64,000 nt of DNA from an uncultured Opitutales bacterium. Its GTDB lineage: Bacteria; Verrucomicrobiota; Verrucomicrobiia; Opitutales; UBA953. The position numbers were made by a program, and so were the translations under genes. The stretch covers positions 1-64,000 of the forward strand of contig CAKUQY010000006.1 in the NCBI GenBank assembly GCA_934675585.1. Direction: 5' to 3'. The notes beneath the pieces are model-generated. The model saw only the letters and a program-made list of their open reading frames with translations, made no database searches and was not told the DNA's origin. Of this stretch, positions 15,541-28,700 are shown piece after piece; positions within the stretch are counted from its first letter, which is position 1; every line of letters starts with the position of its first letter.

Positions 15541-15580
15541 CAAAAATCAGCGTTCCCGCGAGCAAAACCCACGGGAACGC
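15541..15580 (-). terminator. Terminator of the autotransporter operon, built from an inverted motif pair
   Basis: GCGTTCCCG (15550-15558) and CGGGAACGC (15572-15580) form a perfect 9-bp stem with a 13-base loop. On the minus strand it is followed by TGATTTTTGTTTTG. Runs of T on the other side make it potentially bidirectional. Both arms are copies of the iterated motif. Confidence 0.75.
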
Positions 15581-15596
15581 ATTTTTTGTTGCCGAA

Positions 15597-18500
15597 TTAG
15601 AAACGGTGGCGGAAACCGACATTGACATTGTGAGTCATAATCGATTCTGTTCCCGCGCGGAATTCGTAATTCAAGTAAACGCTTGTTTTTGCATCGAGAT
15701 CGACAGAAACGCCCGGCGAGATTGAAAGTGCTGTTTTTGACATTGCTTTCGCATCGGTTTTGAATTTTTTACCGGCGATCGAAGCGTCGATTTCAACTTC
15801 GTCGTCGAGGAATTCGTGAATCAACGAAACGTCAAATGTTGCGCGCGTTTTGTATTCTAAAACACTGAACGATGCGACCAATTCTGCACCCACTTTGCCT
15901 TGCAATGAAAGCGCATCAAAACGATCAACATTGAGCGCGCCCAATGCTCCATTTTCGTTGCTACTATCAACATTGTAATAGCCAAGCGCCAAACCAATGT
16001 GCGGCATCAAATCAAGACGCTCGCCATCGGCAAATTCGTGCAGCGGGAACGCCATCAACGCGTCCGCGAACACACCGCCATTGATACCGTTCGTGCTGTC
16101 GCTACTCTTGCCAAAGCCGTTTTCGCGCTTGATATCAAAGTCCGAAAAACCAAGCTCTGCGCCGACATTGAGCGCGATATAATCGTTGATCATGCTACCA
16201 GCAAAACCCGCGAGACGCACTTGACTGCCTTCGATTTTGCCACCGCTGTGGTGAATATTCGCGTTCCCGCGATCGTATCCAATCGCAAAACCTGCGGTGA
16301 ATGTTTGTGAGAATTTGCGATCCACTCCCGCGAACACGCCGAAGGTGTTGTAATCGTATGTCATCGAGCTGGCGCGCGTTCCCGCGTTAGCACTCGTGCC
16401 TTGCGCTTGGGCAAAGAATTCCCAATCGGGCGCGTAATCCCAAACAGCGCTTGGAGATGTGTTGTCGTAAAGACGTTGTTTCAAGCGTTGGTTGATTGAA
16501 TTTTGGTCGGCAGAGAAACTTCCCGCTGGCATCGAAACCATCGACGCATAACTCAATGGCGAAAGTTTTTCAACAGCGGAACTCAATTCATCTGTCGAGA
16601 AACGATTGAGCGCGTGACCAATTGTGTCTGCAACAACGCCGTGCGCGTCTGGACGTGCAAAATCGCTCAAAATGTCAAGGAACGAGCCGATTCCGTCATG
16701 ATAACTGACGCCTTCGACATCGCGCAAATTATTTTGTGCAACATAAACAATCAATTGATTGCCCGAATTTTCAACCATCAGCGGACGCGCTCCCGTCGTT
16801 TGCGCGCCAACGATATGCAGACCGTCGAGATTACCCTCGAACAGCGCATAGCCAGAACCGCGTTTCGCGTTATCCGCCGAAAGCGTTACGTCAACCGTGC
16901 CAGAAATCGTTCCCGCGACGAGTTTGTTGCCGTCGTCAATCGAAGCGAGATATTTTGAGTTGGGTTCAAAAACAATTGCGGCTGTATTTGCGAGCGTCAC
17001 GCCACCTTTGAGCGTTCCCGCGACTGTCAATTTGCTGCTTGCGAGCGTTACGTTGTTGAATGTCGCAGTCGCACCAGCATTGACCGTCGTCGTTCCCGTG
17101 TAAGTGTGCGACGTTGCGCCCAAAATCACGTTCTCGCTGATTGCCAAATTGCCGTTCCCGCCAATTGACCTATTGTATTCTGCGGCAGAGCCCGAAGCGG
17201 TGCCTTCAAGCGTCAAAACGCCATTCTCGCCATAAGTCGCGAGCGAAACTTTTTCACCAATTTCACCAAGATTCGTAACCGTCAAATCGCCGTTAAAATT
17301 CGAGAAAGTGATATTGTATCGACCTGCGTCAAGCCCGAAAATTGTTTCTGGCGCATTCAACAAATCAAACGAACCATTCGCCCGCAAAGTGAGGTTTTGG
17401 ACGGTGTCTGCAACGTCAAATTGTTGTCGAATTGGTGTTCCCGTGGTCAGCGTATCATTCAACGCGATCACCGCACCATCGCCCAAAGCAATCGTTGGAA
17501 CCGTTCCCGAAACTGCGCCGACCGTTCCCGTTGCGCCAACGCCAATACCTGCACCGTTAGCGACTTGGATTTTGGCAACGTTTTCAAACTTCGCCCAAGT
17601 TCCACTTTCGTAAACATTCCAAACTCCCGTTCCTGCAAGAACGATATCAGGATCTGTTGTAAATTTAAACGTTCCCGTGAATGTTGAATCTGCGTCAACA
17701 GAGACGGTTAAATTTACATTGCAATCGGTGTTGACAACTTCAACCGTTCCCGAGCCAGAAACTGCCGTAATTGCAGTTGTGTTTGCCATGTAAACTTTCA
17801 AGCTTGCGCTATTTGCTAATTCAATACGTCCCGTGAATGACGAATTTGGATTGTAAATCAAACTGCCTTGATCAACAACCAACGTTGAATTTGCTGAGCT
17901 TGGAGTCAAATTGCCCAAAATGTCAATATCGCTCGTTCCTGAAACTTTCAACATTGAAGCGTTGCCGAGCGTGAATGCTGTTGTTTCATTTTTCGTCACG
18001 GTTTTATTAATCGTCAACGTTTGGCTGTCGGCGACGAAGACTTGCGCGCCCGCCAAATCGAGCGTTCCCATCAAACTTGTATTTGCGTTTACGGTCAATT
18101 TATCAGAAACGGTGATCGTTCCCGTGGTTTGTGTTGTTTCGCTGTTAATTTCAAGCGTTCCCGTCGTAATCGTTCCCGTGTTTACAAATTGGCTGCCTGC
18201 GCCGATTGTGATCGAGCTTGCGTTAAGTGTTCCCGAAACGTCGAGTTTTGCGGTGCTAGTTTCGTTGCCAACAGCGACGGAGTTTGCTTCGGTTGTTCCC
18301 TTGATTTGCAAAACGCCCATATCTGCGAGCGTAATTTTGTCGAGGTGAATATCCGTTCCCGTCAATTGCAAAGTGCGGCCAGAGCCCAAATCGCCATCAC
18401 CCGAGCCCGTGACGATCAATTCGCCCGTTTTATCAGCTGCGCCAGCGTTGATTGTGCCAGAATATGCGTAAGTCAACGCCGAATTATTCAGAGCTTGTTT

Positions 18501-21500
18501 TGACGCGATGTTAAATTCCAACGTTGCGTCAGAGCCGATTACAAACGCTGCACTGTCGCGGAAATCGCTATTTGTATTGCCCAAACTGCTTGCGCCAATG
18601 ACGCCATCCAAAATAAATTTGAATGAAGTTTTTTCGCCGGAGCTGAATGTGACATTTGAGTTTTCGTCATCGGCGATTGCGTCGCCATCGGTGAAGACGA
18701 ATTTACCCGTTCCCGCGAATTCAAATTTGCCTTCGCCGTAAATACCGCCCGAGAGAATGAATTCGTCGGCTGCGTTTTCTTTTTCGAGCAAAATTTTGAA
18801 CGTTGCGTTTTTGTTGACGTAAATATCAGACTTTAACTCTTCGCGGCTTCTAATATCAACTTGGAGCGTGTCTTTACCGACGATAATCGAACCCGTAAAA
18901 TCGTTCTTGGCATCTTCAACCTTTTCTGCGAGCGCGTTAACGATTTCGAGCGTTCCCGCGCCGTCTTTCAAGAGCGTTCCCGCGCCGCAAAGCAATGCTG
19001 GTTCAAATTTTGCCACTTCGATTGTGTTGCCGTCGTTATCGGTCGTTCCCGAAACGATTGTCAAAAGCGCGCCCTTGTCAACGCGGATTCCGGTTGTAAA
19101 TTGAATTGCATCATGGTCAACACGCAATTCGCCATTCTCGACATGAGTCGATCCCGAATACGTATTTTTGCCCGTGAGCGTCAAAGTTTCCGTTCCCGTC
19201 TTGGTCAAATTCGTTCCGCGACCTTCAATTGTGCCAGCAAATGCGGGACCATAATCGACCGTCAAATCGGTTGCGACACCGATGGCAGCATTGAATTGTT
19301 GTTGACGTTCTTCATCTGAATTGCCACCCACCGCGATACCGTATTGCATTGCGAGCATTGCAATATTGGTTGTTGTAAAGCGGAACGAATAATTGCTGTC
19401 GTATTTGCGAATAAAGTTGTAGAGCGAAAGGTCTGCAACTGTCGCGTCGTTCAAAACTTTTTCGGCCAAATATTTCAACGCGTACGTATCTTTCAAAACA
19501 GCAAAATCGGCCATCGTCAAATTGCGACCTGTGTTGCCTTCGCGTTCAAAAATATACTCGTCGTTGGTGTTTAATTGTTTTGCGAATTCGAGCAAAACTT
19601 CGCATTGGCGCGCCGTCCAACCGTCGCTTTCATGAGATGCATTCTTGAAATCGGTGATTTCTTTAATCGAGAATGTTTCTTTAAAAAACGAAAGCAAATC
19701 TTTTTCTGTGCCAAAACTTCTTTTAATATTATCCCACGTTCCCACGTCGATCACAGCGTGTGCGCGCGCGAATGTGTCGCTGAGCAATGCGGGATCTTTG
19801 ATGTAATTAACGGTGTCTTCGACTGTGATTGTGTGGCCGTTAAATTGTGGACGTTGAGTTCCAAGCGAGCCGAAAAGTTCTGTTTTTTTCTCCTCAGAAA
19901 TTCCCGCATTTGTGAGCAAATTAAGACTGCCCGATTCTGTGCCAAAATATTTGCTTGCGCCGTTGTAGGTTGCGAAGAAATAGTTTGCGATTGGTGCCGT
20001 TGTGCTTGTATCAACATTTCCCGAGCCGATGGTCAACGCCGCGCCATTCATGCCAACGGCAGTATTTTTGCCGCCGACTAATGCGCGGAGCAATTGGTCT
20101 TTGCGCGAATCGTTTTGGAGATAAGCGTTGCCGGCCAAAATCAAACCCGCGCTGGAATTAATTGCGTTTGCCGCACTCAAATTCAATGTGCCATTTAAAA
20201 CGCCCGTCGCTCCCGTGTAGCCGATCGCTTTTTTCAAATTCAATGTGCCACCATTGAGCTTTACCAATGCTCCTCCCGTGCCCATTGAAACGCCTTCAAA
20301 ATCTGCCGTTTCGCCAGATTTAATATTCCACGCCAATGTTGCATTTTCGTTAACGGTAACGCTATTATATTCACCAACACCCGCTTTGATTACATCGTTC
20401 CCGTTGGCATCTTTCGTTTTGTAGTAAAGACTTAATACTTGAACGTAGCTTGGATCATAACCGCCCGTTCCCGCGACGCTTCCAATGATAATTTTAGATT
20501 TACTATCTAAGCCAAAAACATCATCTTCGCCACAAAGCACGATTTTATCTGCGTTAACAAAAGCATTTGAATAATTTTCAGATTCAGACGAACCAAAAAC
20601 CAATGTCATACCACGATCGACAAAAACAGAGCCGTAAAATTCATCTTGAGATTTAACAACTTCAACGATGCCATTTCGTATTGACGTGAGATATTTTTGA
20701 GCAAATTCATTGTTTCCAAACGAACCATATCCCCCACCAACTTCTTTCAAAAGATAAGCCGAGATGTTTTTTTTGCCATTAGAATCCACATATCCTGTTT
20801 CGAGATACGATTTTTGAATAGTCGTTCCCTCTTCATTTATTCCTGTATACAAAGTATCACGTGCAATGTGCAACTCGGCGCCGCGAGTGGCTTTAACCGT
20901 TCCGCGTAATTGCCCCGTAGTATTACAAAGAATCATAAACTTTCCATCTGCGCCAATCGTTACAGATGTCGTAGAAAGCGCAGTCGAGTTTGTAATCCAC
21001 ATACCTTCTAAAACCATTAAGCGTTCAATTGCCTGCTCGCCTGCTTCGTATGATTCGTCAGACACATTTGCAAAATTACCCTTGCCGGTTTTGACAACGA
21101 CCCCATCATTCGTTGCCGCATTCCCCAAAAATTTACCCAAAAAGATGCCATCGTGAAGCTCGTCTTGATTGATAACCAATACCGCGTCAGAGTCTAACTC
21201 CACTTTGTAATTTCCAAATTTATATCCGTAAAACGGCTCGGAAAAACCTTGATATTTGTTTCCCTCAACAACATTTTCTTCCATGCCCCAACGATCAGCG
21301 TGCCATATTTTATTATCACCCTCATCCCAACTTCCTCCCAAGATCATCGATTGGAAATTGTTTACAATTTGCGTTCCATAAACGACAAGCGTCGTTTGGG
21401 TATTATTTTGAGTTTGAGAAGGCACATAATCAGGATTCAGCGTTGAATAAAGCGTTGAAATGTCTCCTGGAGTTCTATTCAAAGTTAATACTCTGTTATA

Positions 21501-22700
21501 AGTTGTATCTGCACGAAAACCCAATTGCAATGCCGTCGCAGACGCGAAAATATTATTGACAATATTGCCGTTTCCGTCTGAACCCAAATGGTATTTGCCA
21601 TCCCCCAAGAAAACGTCTGCCAACGCGCCGCCAACCGTTTCGCCCGTAGTGTCGTAATTGTTGGCAATGCTGTGAACGTAATTTAACCAATCTTGCGCGT
21701 CAAACGTGTTGGGGCCACGCTCGCTGCCAACATAACCGTTTGTCGTTCCCGTAGGGACAATGTTGGTTGCGAAGTCGGCTTTACTCGTAAAATAAACATT
21801 TGATTCGTCGCCAACGGTCACGCGATGATCTGTTCCCGTGAAATAAACACGTCCGGTTCCTTTAAGGTGGCCAATCTTTGACGTTTTCCCTGAATCTGTT
21901 TGAATAACGAGACGCGTTGTTGAATAACCACGGGTGCCATCTGCGCGCACGTAGTTGCGATCATTGCCCAATTCGATGGTCGATTCTGCCGATGCCGTGA
22001 CATTTTTCAAAAAGTTTAGCGAGTTAGTCTTGTTAATATTGTTCGCGTCGCCAAAAACATCGAGCAAATTCTTTTGTGACGAAACAAAACTAATTGTTGA
22101 ATTATCTTTAAGCGTGATATCTTGTACGCCCACCCATTTGCCAACAGAATCTACACCATAATAAGGTGAAACATATTGCGTCAAATAACCCGAAACCTTC
22201 AAGGTTGTCCCGCCACCAACAACCATCGAACCCGAGTAAGCCGTTTTAGAAGTGTCAACCGCACCTGTTGTTTTATCTGGAGCCAAAAGTGATGACGGGA
22301 ACGCGTTTGAGTAAACAGGTTCTGGTGAATTCGTTACATATTGGTAAGTTTTGCCGTCATAATATTTGATGTCTTTAAAACCTTTATATTCAAGTATGCC
22401 ACCGCCCGTAATCGTTATTGTCGTTCCTTCGAGCGGTTTATAAGTATTCATCAAAAGATGAGTTGCTGCGTCTTGTTGACCCGCACCATAAAGATTACCT
22501 TGAAGCGTTGCCGATTTTTCAACCTTGAAAACAACATTCGCGCCTTGTTCAATAAGATAATTTTTATTAACGCTACCAGACGAATCATTGAGCGTAATCT
22601 CTCCACCCGCAAGCGTTTCCGTTTCGCGTGCGCCGAGCGCAAAAACTGCCGCGCCAAAAACGAATGACGCTGTTAAAAGAGCTTGTTTAGTAAACTTCAT
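15597..22700 (-). CDS. Giant autotransporter (type Va), 2367 residues
   Basis: A signal peptide (MKFTKQALLTASFVFGAAVFALGA) is followed by a ~2050-residue beta-helical passenger rich in passenger-associated repeats, for example LTKTGTETLTLTGKNTYSG around residue 1190 and the glycine/threonine ladders GTGTLxxxG. The last ~290 residues are an autotransporter beta-barrel ending in NVNVGFRHRF, with the C-terminal Phe needed for BAM insertion. It is expected on the outer membrane with the passenger outside, probably as adhesin or surface layer component; no catalytic motif is seen. A second homologous autotransporter ends 51 bases upstream on the same strand, so both are probably in one operon. Many TGT and AGT triplets come from the iterated motif. 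Confidence 0.9.
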   Translation of the reverse strand: MKFTKQALLTASFVFGAAVFALGARETETLAGGEITLNDSSGSVNKNYLIEQGANVVFKVEKSATLQGNLYGAGQQDAATHLLMNTYKPLEGTTITITGGGILEYKGFKDIKYYDGKTYQYVTNSPEPVYSNAFPSSLLAPDKTTGAVDTSKTAYSGSMVVGGGTTLKVSGYLTQYVSPYYGVDSVGKWVGVQDITLKDNSTISFVSSQKNLLDVFGDANNINKTNSLNFLKNVTASAESTIELGNDRNYVRADGTRGYSTTRLVIQTDSGKTSKIGHLKGTGRVYFTGTDHRVTVGDESNVYFTSKADFATNIVPTGTTNGYVGSERGPNTFDAQDWLNYVHSIANNYDTTGETVGGALADVFLGDGKYHLGSDGNGNIVNNIFASATALQLGFRADTTYNRVLTLNRTPGDISTLYSTLNPDYVPSQTQNNTQTTLVVYGTQIVNNFQSMILGGSWDEGDNKIWHADRWGMEENVVEGNKYQGFSEPFYGYKFGNYKVELDSDAVLVINQDELHDGIFLGKFLGNAATNDGVVVKTGKGNFANVSDESYEAGEQAIERLMVLEGMWITNSTALSTTSVTIGADGKFMILCNTTGQLRGTVKATRGAELHIARDTLYTGINEEGTTIQKSYLETGYVDSNGKKNISAYLLKEVGGGYGSFGNNEFAQKYLTSIRNGIVEVVKSQDEFYGSVFVDRGMTLVFGSSESENYSNAFVNADKIVLCGEDDVFGLDSKSKIIIGSVAGTGGYDPSYVQVLSLYYKTKDANGNDVIKAGVGEYNSVTVNENATLAWNIKSGETADFEGVSMGTGGALVKLNGGTLNLKKAIGYTGATGVLNGTLNLSAANAINSSAGLILAGNAYLQNDSRKDQLLRALVGGKNTAVGMNGAALTIGSGNVDTSTTAPIANYFFATYNGASKYFGTESGSLNLLTNAGISEEKKTELFGSLGTQRPQFNGHTITVEDTVNYIKDPALLSDTFARAHAVIDVGTWDNIKRSFGTEKDLLSFFKETFSIKEITDFKNASHESDGWTARQCEVLLEFAKQLNTNDEYIFEREGNTGRNLTMADFAVLKDTYALKYLAEKVLNDATVADLSLYNFIRKYDSNYSFRFTTTNIAMLAMQYGIAVGGNSDEERQQQFNAAIGVATDLTVDYGPAFAGTIEGRGTNLTKTGTETLTLTGKNTYSGSTHVENGELRVDHDAIQFTTGIRVDKGALLTIVSGTTDNDGNTIEVAKFEPALLCGAGTLLKDGAGTLEIVNALAEKVEDAKNDFTGSIIVGKDTLQVDIRSREELKSDIYVNKNATFKILLEKENAADEFILSGGIYGEGKFEFAGTGKFVFTDGDAIADDENSNVTFSSGEKTSFKFILDGVIGASSLGNTNSDFRDSAAFVIGSDATLEFNIASKQALNNSALTYAYSGTINAGAADKTGELIVTGSGDGDLGSGRTLQLTGTDIHLDKITLADMGVLQIKGTTEANSVAVGNETSTAKLDVSGTLNASSITIGAGSQFVNTGTITTGTLEINSETTQTTGTITVSDKLTVNANTSLMGTLDLAGAQVFVADSQTLTINKTVTKNETTAFTLGNASMLKVSGTSDIDILGNLTPSSANSTLVVDQGSLIYNPNSSFTGRIELANSASLKVYMANTTAITAVSGSGTVEVVNTDCNVNLTVSVDADSTFTGTFKFTTDPDIVLAGTGVWNVYESGTWAKFENVAKIQVANGAGIGVGATGTVGAVSGTVPTIALGDGAVIALNDTLTTGTPIRQQFDVADTVQNLTLRANGSFDLLNAPETIFGLDAGRYNITFSNFNGDLTVTNLGEIGEKVSLATYGENGVLTLEGTASGSAAEYNRSIGGNGNLAISENVILGATSHTYTGTTTVNAGATATFNNVTLASSKLTVAGTLKGGVTLANTAAIVFEPNSKYLASIDDGNKLVAGTISGTVDVTLSADNAKRGSGYALFEGNLDGLHIVGAQTTGARPLMVENSGNQLIVYVAQNNLRDVEGVSYHDGIGSFLDILSDFARPDAHGVVADTIGHALNRFSTDELSSAVEKLSPLSYASMVSMPAGSFSADQNSINQRLKQRLYDNTSPSAVWDYAPDWEFFAQAQGTSANAGTRASSMTYDYNTFGVFAGVDRKFSQTFTAGFAIGYDRGNANIHHSGGKIEGSQVRLAGFAGSMINDYIALNVGAELGFSDFDIKRENGFGKSSDSTNGINGGVFADALMAFPLHEFADGERLDLMPHIGLALGYYNVDSSNENGALGALNVDRFDALSLQGKVGAELVASFSVLEYKTRATFDVSLIHEFLDDEVEIDASIAGKKFKTDAKAMSKTALSISPGVSVDLDAKTSVYLNYEFRAGTESIMTHNVNVGFRHRF

Positions 22701-22751
22701 AAAAATTAAGATTTAAAAGTTAAATTTAAAGATTAAATAACGACGTTAATT

Positions 22752-25700
22752 TTAGAATGTGCGACGGAAGCCCATGTTAACGTTGTGGGAAACATTTTCG
22801 TTGGTGCCGATTTCTGCGCGATAGCCAAAATGAATATTCGTGCGGTAGCCAACTGTCAAACTCAATGTTGAGCCGATCGAGAATGTATTTTCTGCGATGC
22901 CAGCCGCTTTGACCGTTGTTTTTTGACCGTCGTATTTAGCGTCAACATCAACTTCGCTGTCGCCAAATTCGTGAGCAAATGCCGCGTCGATTCCAAAGCG
23001 TCCTTCATAATCATCAAACGGGAACACCCAATCAAGCGAAGTGCCCAACATCCCGCGAACGCTCAGCGCTTTGATTTTATCAATTTCGAGGTCTGCACCG
23101 CCCGCTTCTTTTTCATCGCCAATTGTTGTATAGTAAGCCGACAAACCTGCGTAAGGCGTGAGCACCAACCGTTGATCGCGATCAACAGCAATCAAGAAAC
23201 CACGTCCCAAAACGCCATACGCGCCCAATGAGAATCCGTCTGGCTTTGCAGTCGCGTTCCCGAGAATTGTATTGCGTTTAACATCATAATTGCTCATTGC
23301 GATTGTTGCGCCGTAATCGACAAACCACGAGCCATCGCCCACCAATGACGAGCCGTAAGCCGTGAGGCGATAATCGTTGCTTTTGATTTTGCCACCGCCA
23401 TTGTGAATATCAGCCGAGCCATAATCATAACCCAACGCAAACCCCAACAAGGTGTAATCGTCAATTTTTGTATCTGCGCCAATCACCGCACCAAAAGTGT
23501 TAAAATCGTAAACCGCGGCATCGTTCCCGTTGCCATTTTGAGCAAATGTGCCTTGCGCCGTTGCCCAAAATTGCAAATCGCGACTTGCAAATTCGTTGAC
23601 CAATTCAAAGCGGCGAGCTGTTGCGCGGTTGCGGAATTGCCCAATGTCATTATTGTGTGCTTGCCACGACATCGCAACCATTGCCGAATACGAAAGCGGC
23701 GACAATTTTTCAATTTCCGTCGCAATGCCAGCACTGCCTGCGCGCAACAATTTTGCAAGCAGTGGATTCATTTCTGCTTCGAGAACTTTATCCCCTTGCG
23801 GCATCAAATTGTCCAAAATTGAAACGAATCCGCCAAGCCCTTCGTGCACGCTTACGCCCGAAGTCAAACTGTCGCCCATCGTGAACACAGAAATCGTTCC
23901 CGCGTTTTGCGCGAGCATAAATTTATTCGCGCCCACCATATCCAATTCAATATGGTCCAAAAGCGCGCGCTGATCGCTCAAACTGAGGTCTGCATGTTCG
24001 CCAAGTGCTTTTAAAACAACGATTTCGCTGTTGCTTGGCGTTCCCGCGAGTTCGATTGTTCCCGCGATGTCTGCCACTTTAAGCGTTCCCGCGTAGCTAA
24101 CCGAAGTACCGTCTTTCAAAATCAATTTGCCATTTTCTTTCAAATTCAAAACGCTTTCACTTGCCGTATTTGTCAAAGTCAACGAACCTGTCGCTGTCGC
24201 GTTGCCATTGACAATCAATTGGCTCGTTTCAAGCGAAACATTATTTTCAAAAACTGTTTTGCCCGCGGCAAGCTCAAACTTTCCCGTGAATGCCTGATTT
24301 GACGTTACCGTCAAAGTGCCAACACCCGTTTTTTTAACTTTGCCATCGCCTGTGATCGAACGGTCGAGTGTTTGTGCGCCTTCCAAAGCAAGCGTTCCCG
24401 CGCCATAAGTCGCCAAGCTAATGCCTTGCATTTGATCGACGTATGACAATTCCAAATGACCATTATCAACGCCCAAAGTTACAGGCATTGGCGGTGTTGG
24501 GCTCGCCATGCGCGCACGTCCATTGCTTGAAACAAATTCAATATTTTCAAATGGATTTCCTCGTCCGTCGAGCTTCGTCGTTCCCGTGCCAGTCTTGATC
24601 AAACGCACCGAGCTTGCGCCCGCAACGTTAACCTTTGCGGAAGTCAATTTATTCGCCACGACCGAGCTTTCATCGATGCTAAAATACAAATCTGCCGCGC
24701 CTGTTGCCGTCAAAGTTTTGCCACCCAAATCTTCGCTTTGCTTAATTTGCACTGCGCCGTTGTTGACATTGATGTCACCTTTAACTTCTGTTCCCGTAAA
24801 CGCCAATTTGTAGAAATTGCCGTTCGCGTCTTTTTTGGAACTTACATTAATCGATCCGCTATCTTCCACTGTTACCGTTCCCGCAAATTCTGTATTCGCG
24901 CTTTGCGTGATTGAAAGATTTGCACCGCCGACAACGTTCAATGTTGAATTCTCATCCATCCCAATCGCCGTCATCGAAACGTCATTTTCAACTTTGAGAT
25001 TCATATTTACGAACTTAACGTCGCCGTTGAAATATTTTTCGCCCGAGGTCGGCAACATCGTTGTATCGTTGAGAATCAATTCAGAAATTGTTCCCGTATT
25101 TTCAAAAACAAGCGTTCCCGAACCCTCTATTTTTTGCAAATTAATATTAGATGCAATGCCGAAATATTGCACATTCAAGGTCGTTCCCGCAGCAATTTTT
25201 ACTGAGCCAAAACCGAGTGTATTATTTCCCGTGAGCTCGATTGTACCTTGGTAAATTGAAATGTTTTTATTTGCAACTTGATCCCCCGTCAAAGAAAGCG
25301 TCCCCGCGCCGACTTTGCCGAATGTTGTTGGCATCGTTGTTGCGTTGTTGATGTTGGTGCTACCTTCTGCGACATTGTAAACCATTTCGCCCGTTCCCGA
25401 AGTAGTAATATTCGAGCGATTTGCCGAAGACGCGTCCAAAACTAATTGTCCTGTCAAAATGTTGATTGCAACGGCATCTGCAATCGTCGTTCCGCCCAAG
25501 TTAAACGCGCCCGTTCCGTTAATTTCGATTTTTGAAGTGTTTGTTCCCGAAATCGAGCCCACGAATGAGCCGACGAGCATTTCTGGAATTGTCGCGATGT
25601 AGCGTCCAGTATTGCTATTCATTTTGATCGTCGCGTCAGCATTATTTGCCGCAACCGTCAAAGTTGTGTTGTCTGCCAATTTAATCGTTCCTTTGCCTTC

Positions 25701-28700
25701 AAGCGATGCGAAAGTTTGCGATTTTTGCAAATCAAGCGTTGCGCTTTGAGCCACTGAAACAATTGTTTTTGAGCCAAAATAACTTTCGCTCGACAATTTT
25801 AACGTTCCCGCAGCGAGATCGATTGCGCCCGCGAACGTTCCCGCCTCATTATTGCTCATCGTAAGCATTCCCGCGCCCGATTTTACGAGCGTTCCCGCGC
25901 CACTTGTCGTTCCCGCGAAAGAAACATCGCTTGCAAATTCCAAATTCAAACTTGCGCCTGTCGCGATCGACAAATCTTTAAATGCGACATTATCGTCTGT
26001 TTTCCATTCTTTCAAATTCAAGATACCGGCTTCGACCGCGACCGTTCCCGCGACGCTTGAATCGCTTGAAACCAGCGTCAATTCTGCGTTCCCGCGCTTT
26101 GTCAAATTGCCGCCAACTGTCAATTGCTTGCCCCATTCGACCATTGTTGATGCTTGGTCTAAAATAAGATTTGCCTTGGTGGTTGTGATTGCGCCTTGAG
26201 CGGCGAGCGTTCCCGTAGCGTTGCGCAAAGTCATTGTAAAATCAACATTTTTACCATCGGTTTTCGTTCCCGTGAATTGGATTTTTCCCGTGGTTGTATT
26301 TACAAATTGTTTGTTCAAATCGAGATTGACGTCACTCTTGATATCCAAGTCGCCTTGACCTTCGATAGAAACTTTATTTTCAGAAACCGTTCCCGCAACA
26401 TTGACCGCGAATTTTCCGTTGCTTTCGACAACAACAGTGGTTGCTTGTTGCAAAGAGTCGCCGCCAATTGCAAGCGTTCCCTCAGCCACACGAATGCCCG
26501 TCGTTTTAATTTTGCCCAAAATCGATTGCTCGCTGCTACCGTATTTTGCGATTATTTGCGCTGTCACATCACCCGCAAATTGCGTGCCGACATCTTCGAG
26601 AATTTCGTTGTCGTTGAGCAATCTCAAATATGCCGTTGCCAAATGTTTTTCAGTCAAATCGGTGAATTTTTTAATTGATTGATCACCAAACAAATCTTTA
26701 AGAAGATTAAGTTGTTCGGTTGTTGTTGATGCGCTTCTCGCAAAATCTTTAAGTGCAGCCTTCAAATCTCCTTCCACCAAACCTGGAGACGGCTTGAACC
26801 CTTCCGCCAAATCGATAAATGGCTCGAACGATTCTGTCACATTGGTTTTGCCTTCAAAAATTTTACGATCGCTCGCAAGCGACAAATAATTTGTTGCAGG
26901 ATTGGTGTCGGGATTGACCAATTCACCGGGACGCGAAGTCGATTCGCCGATAATCAAATTGCCCTCTGCGAGCGTTACAGACGTTCCCGCTGCGCCATAA
27001 AGCGCAACCAAGCGTTGATCGCCCGAAAATGTTGCCGTAGTGCCTTTGTTCAAAATCAAAGCCGACGCATTGCTGAGCGTTAATTTTGTTCCCGCAAGCG
27101 CGCCTTCTTTAATAATCATTGCACCATAATTTATAATGCCCGAACCCGCGCCCGCAAAATTGAGCGTTCCCGCGCCCGACTTAATAATATTGCCGTGTCC
27201 AGAAATTGAACCCGCGAACGTGCCATATTTACCGCCGTTCAAAGCACCCAAATCAAGACTACCGACATACGCGCCGTCCTCAATATTTAATTCAATGCGC
27301 GAAGCCGTTCCCGTCAAAATTTGAGAATTTTTGTCGCCAATGACATTTTTAATTGTTTGATTTGCGCTGCCGAATGCGAGCGTTGAAGTTTTAGAAGTCG
27401 CTCCCGCCGAGCCGTCACCTGTGCCCAACAAAACGATTGATTGCGCTTGCGACAGCGCATTTTCTCCTGTTGGTTTAATTGTGATGCCTTCGCGCACAAC
27501 TAAATTGCCTTTGATGTCTTGCGCGGCTTTAATTTCGATCGTTCCCGGCGCGCGATTGTTAGAAACATCGATGCTTCCGCCCAAAGTATCGATGTAAGCG
27601 TAAGTTGCAAATTCCAAATCAGAATCGCGTTCTGACGACAATGGTTTTTCTAAGGTTGTCGTTTCGTTTTCGATAATTGTCAAACGCGCACCCGAGCTAA
27701 CCTCAATGCCAGTTGCCGATGATGACAAATTCAAAGTGCGAATATTGACAACTAAACGTCCTTCAAGCGCCACCAAGCGTTGAATATTTGCGCCTTCCAA
27801 AATCAACGCCAAATCACCTTTGCCATATTTGATAAATGTTCCACCAAGCGCATCAACACTCGCGTTCCCGTCAGCGCCAATGCCAACGAGTGAACCCTTG
27901 TAAATACCGCCGTGACCTTTTTCTTGGTTGACCGCCAAAATAGAACCTTCCTTGATGCCAACTCGCGAGCCCTCGCCCGTTCCCGTGACGATTGGGTTAA
28001 TATTCTTAGCGTTCACCGCGCTGTTAATCGCGCTTTCAATCGAACCTGTCGCGTCCGCTCCTTTGCCGTTGGCAAACATTGCTTGAAAATTCTTAATCAC
28101 TTGGTTGTTTTTAATCAACAAGGCCGAAGCTTCGGGAGCGTCAATCAATTCACCAACATAAGATTCATAAACGTGTACGGTGTCGTCAATCTTATATTTA
28201 CCAGAAGTCGAATACGAGCCGTAGCCATTTGCATGTTTTGCCGCCGTTCCAGCCAAATTGATCGAATTTGCATTGTAAAGCGTTTGGCCAAATTTATATT
28301 CAATGCCTGTCGCTTCACAGAAATTTTTCAACACTTTTGTTGTGTCGTAAGACGCGTTCCCGCCAGCAACTTCTGCCGCTGCCAAAGTCAACGAACCGCC
28401 CGCCACAAAAACGTTTGCCGAGTAGTTGTCACCCGAACTGCGGAATTCATTACTTTCGCCCGTGAGCGTAAAATTGCCCGTTCCCGTCTTGACGATGTTG
28501 GCTGAACCCGAAATTTTGCCCAAGCTCCCGCCATCTGTATCGTCAATATGAATATTTACAAAATATTTGTGAGCGTTTGTGCCGCTGCGAGTTTTTAAAG
28601 TTGAAGAAATATTATTGTTCTCACTTTTGATATTGTGAAGATATTGAATAATTACCTCGTTAACAGGCGCAGCGCTATAATTTGCATAATCAAAAATCTC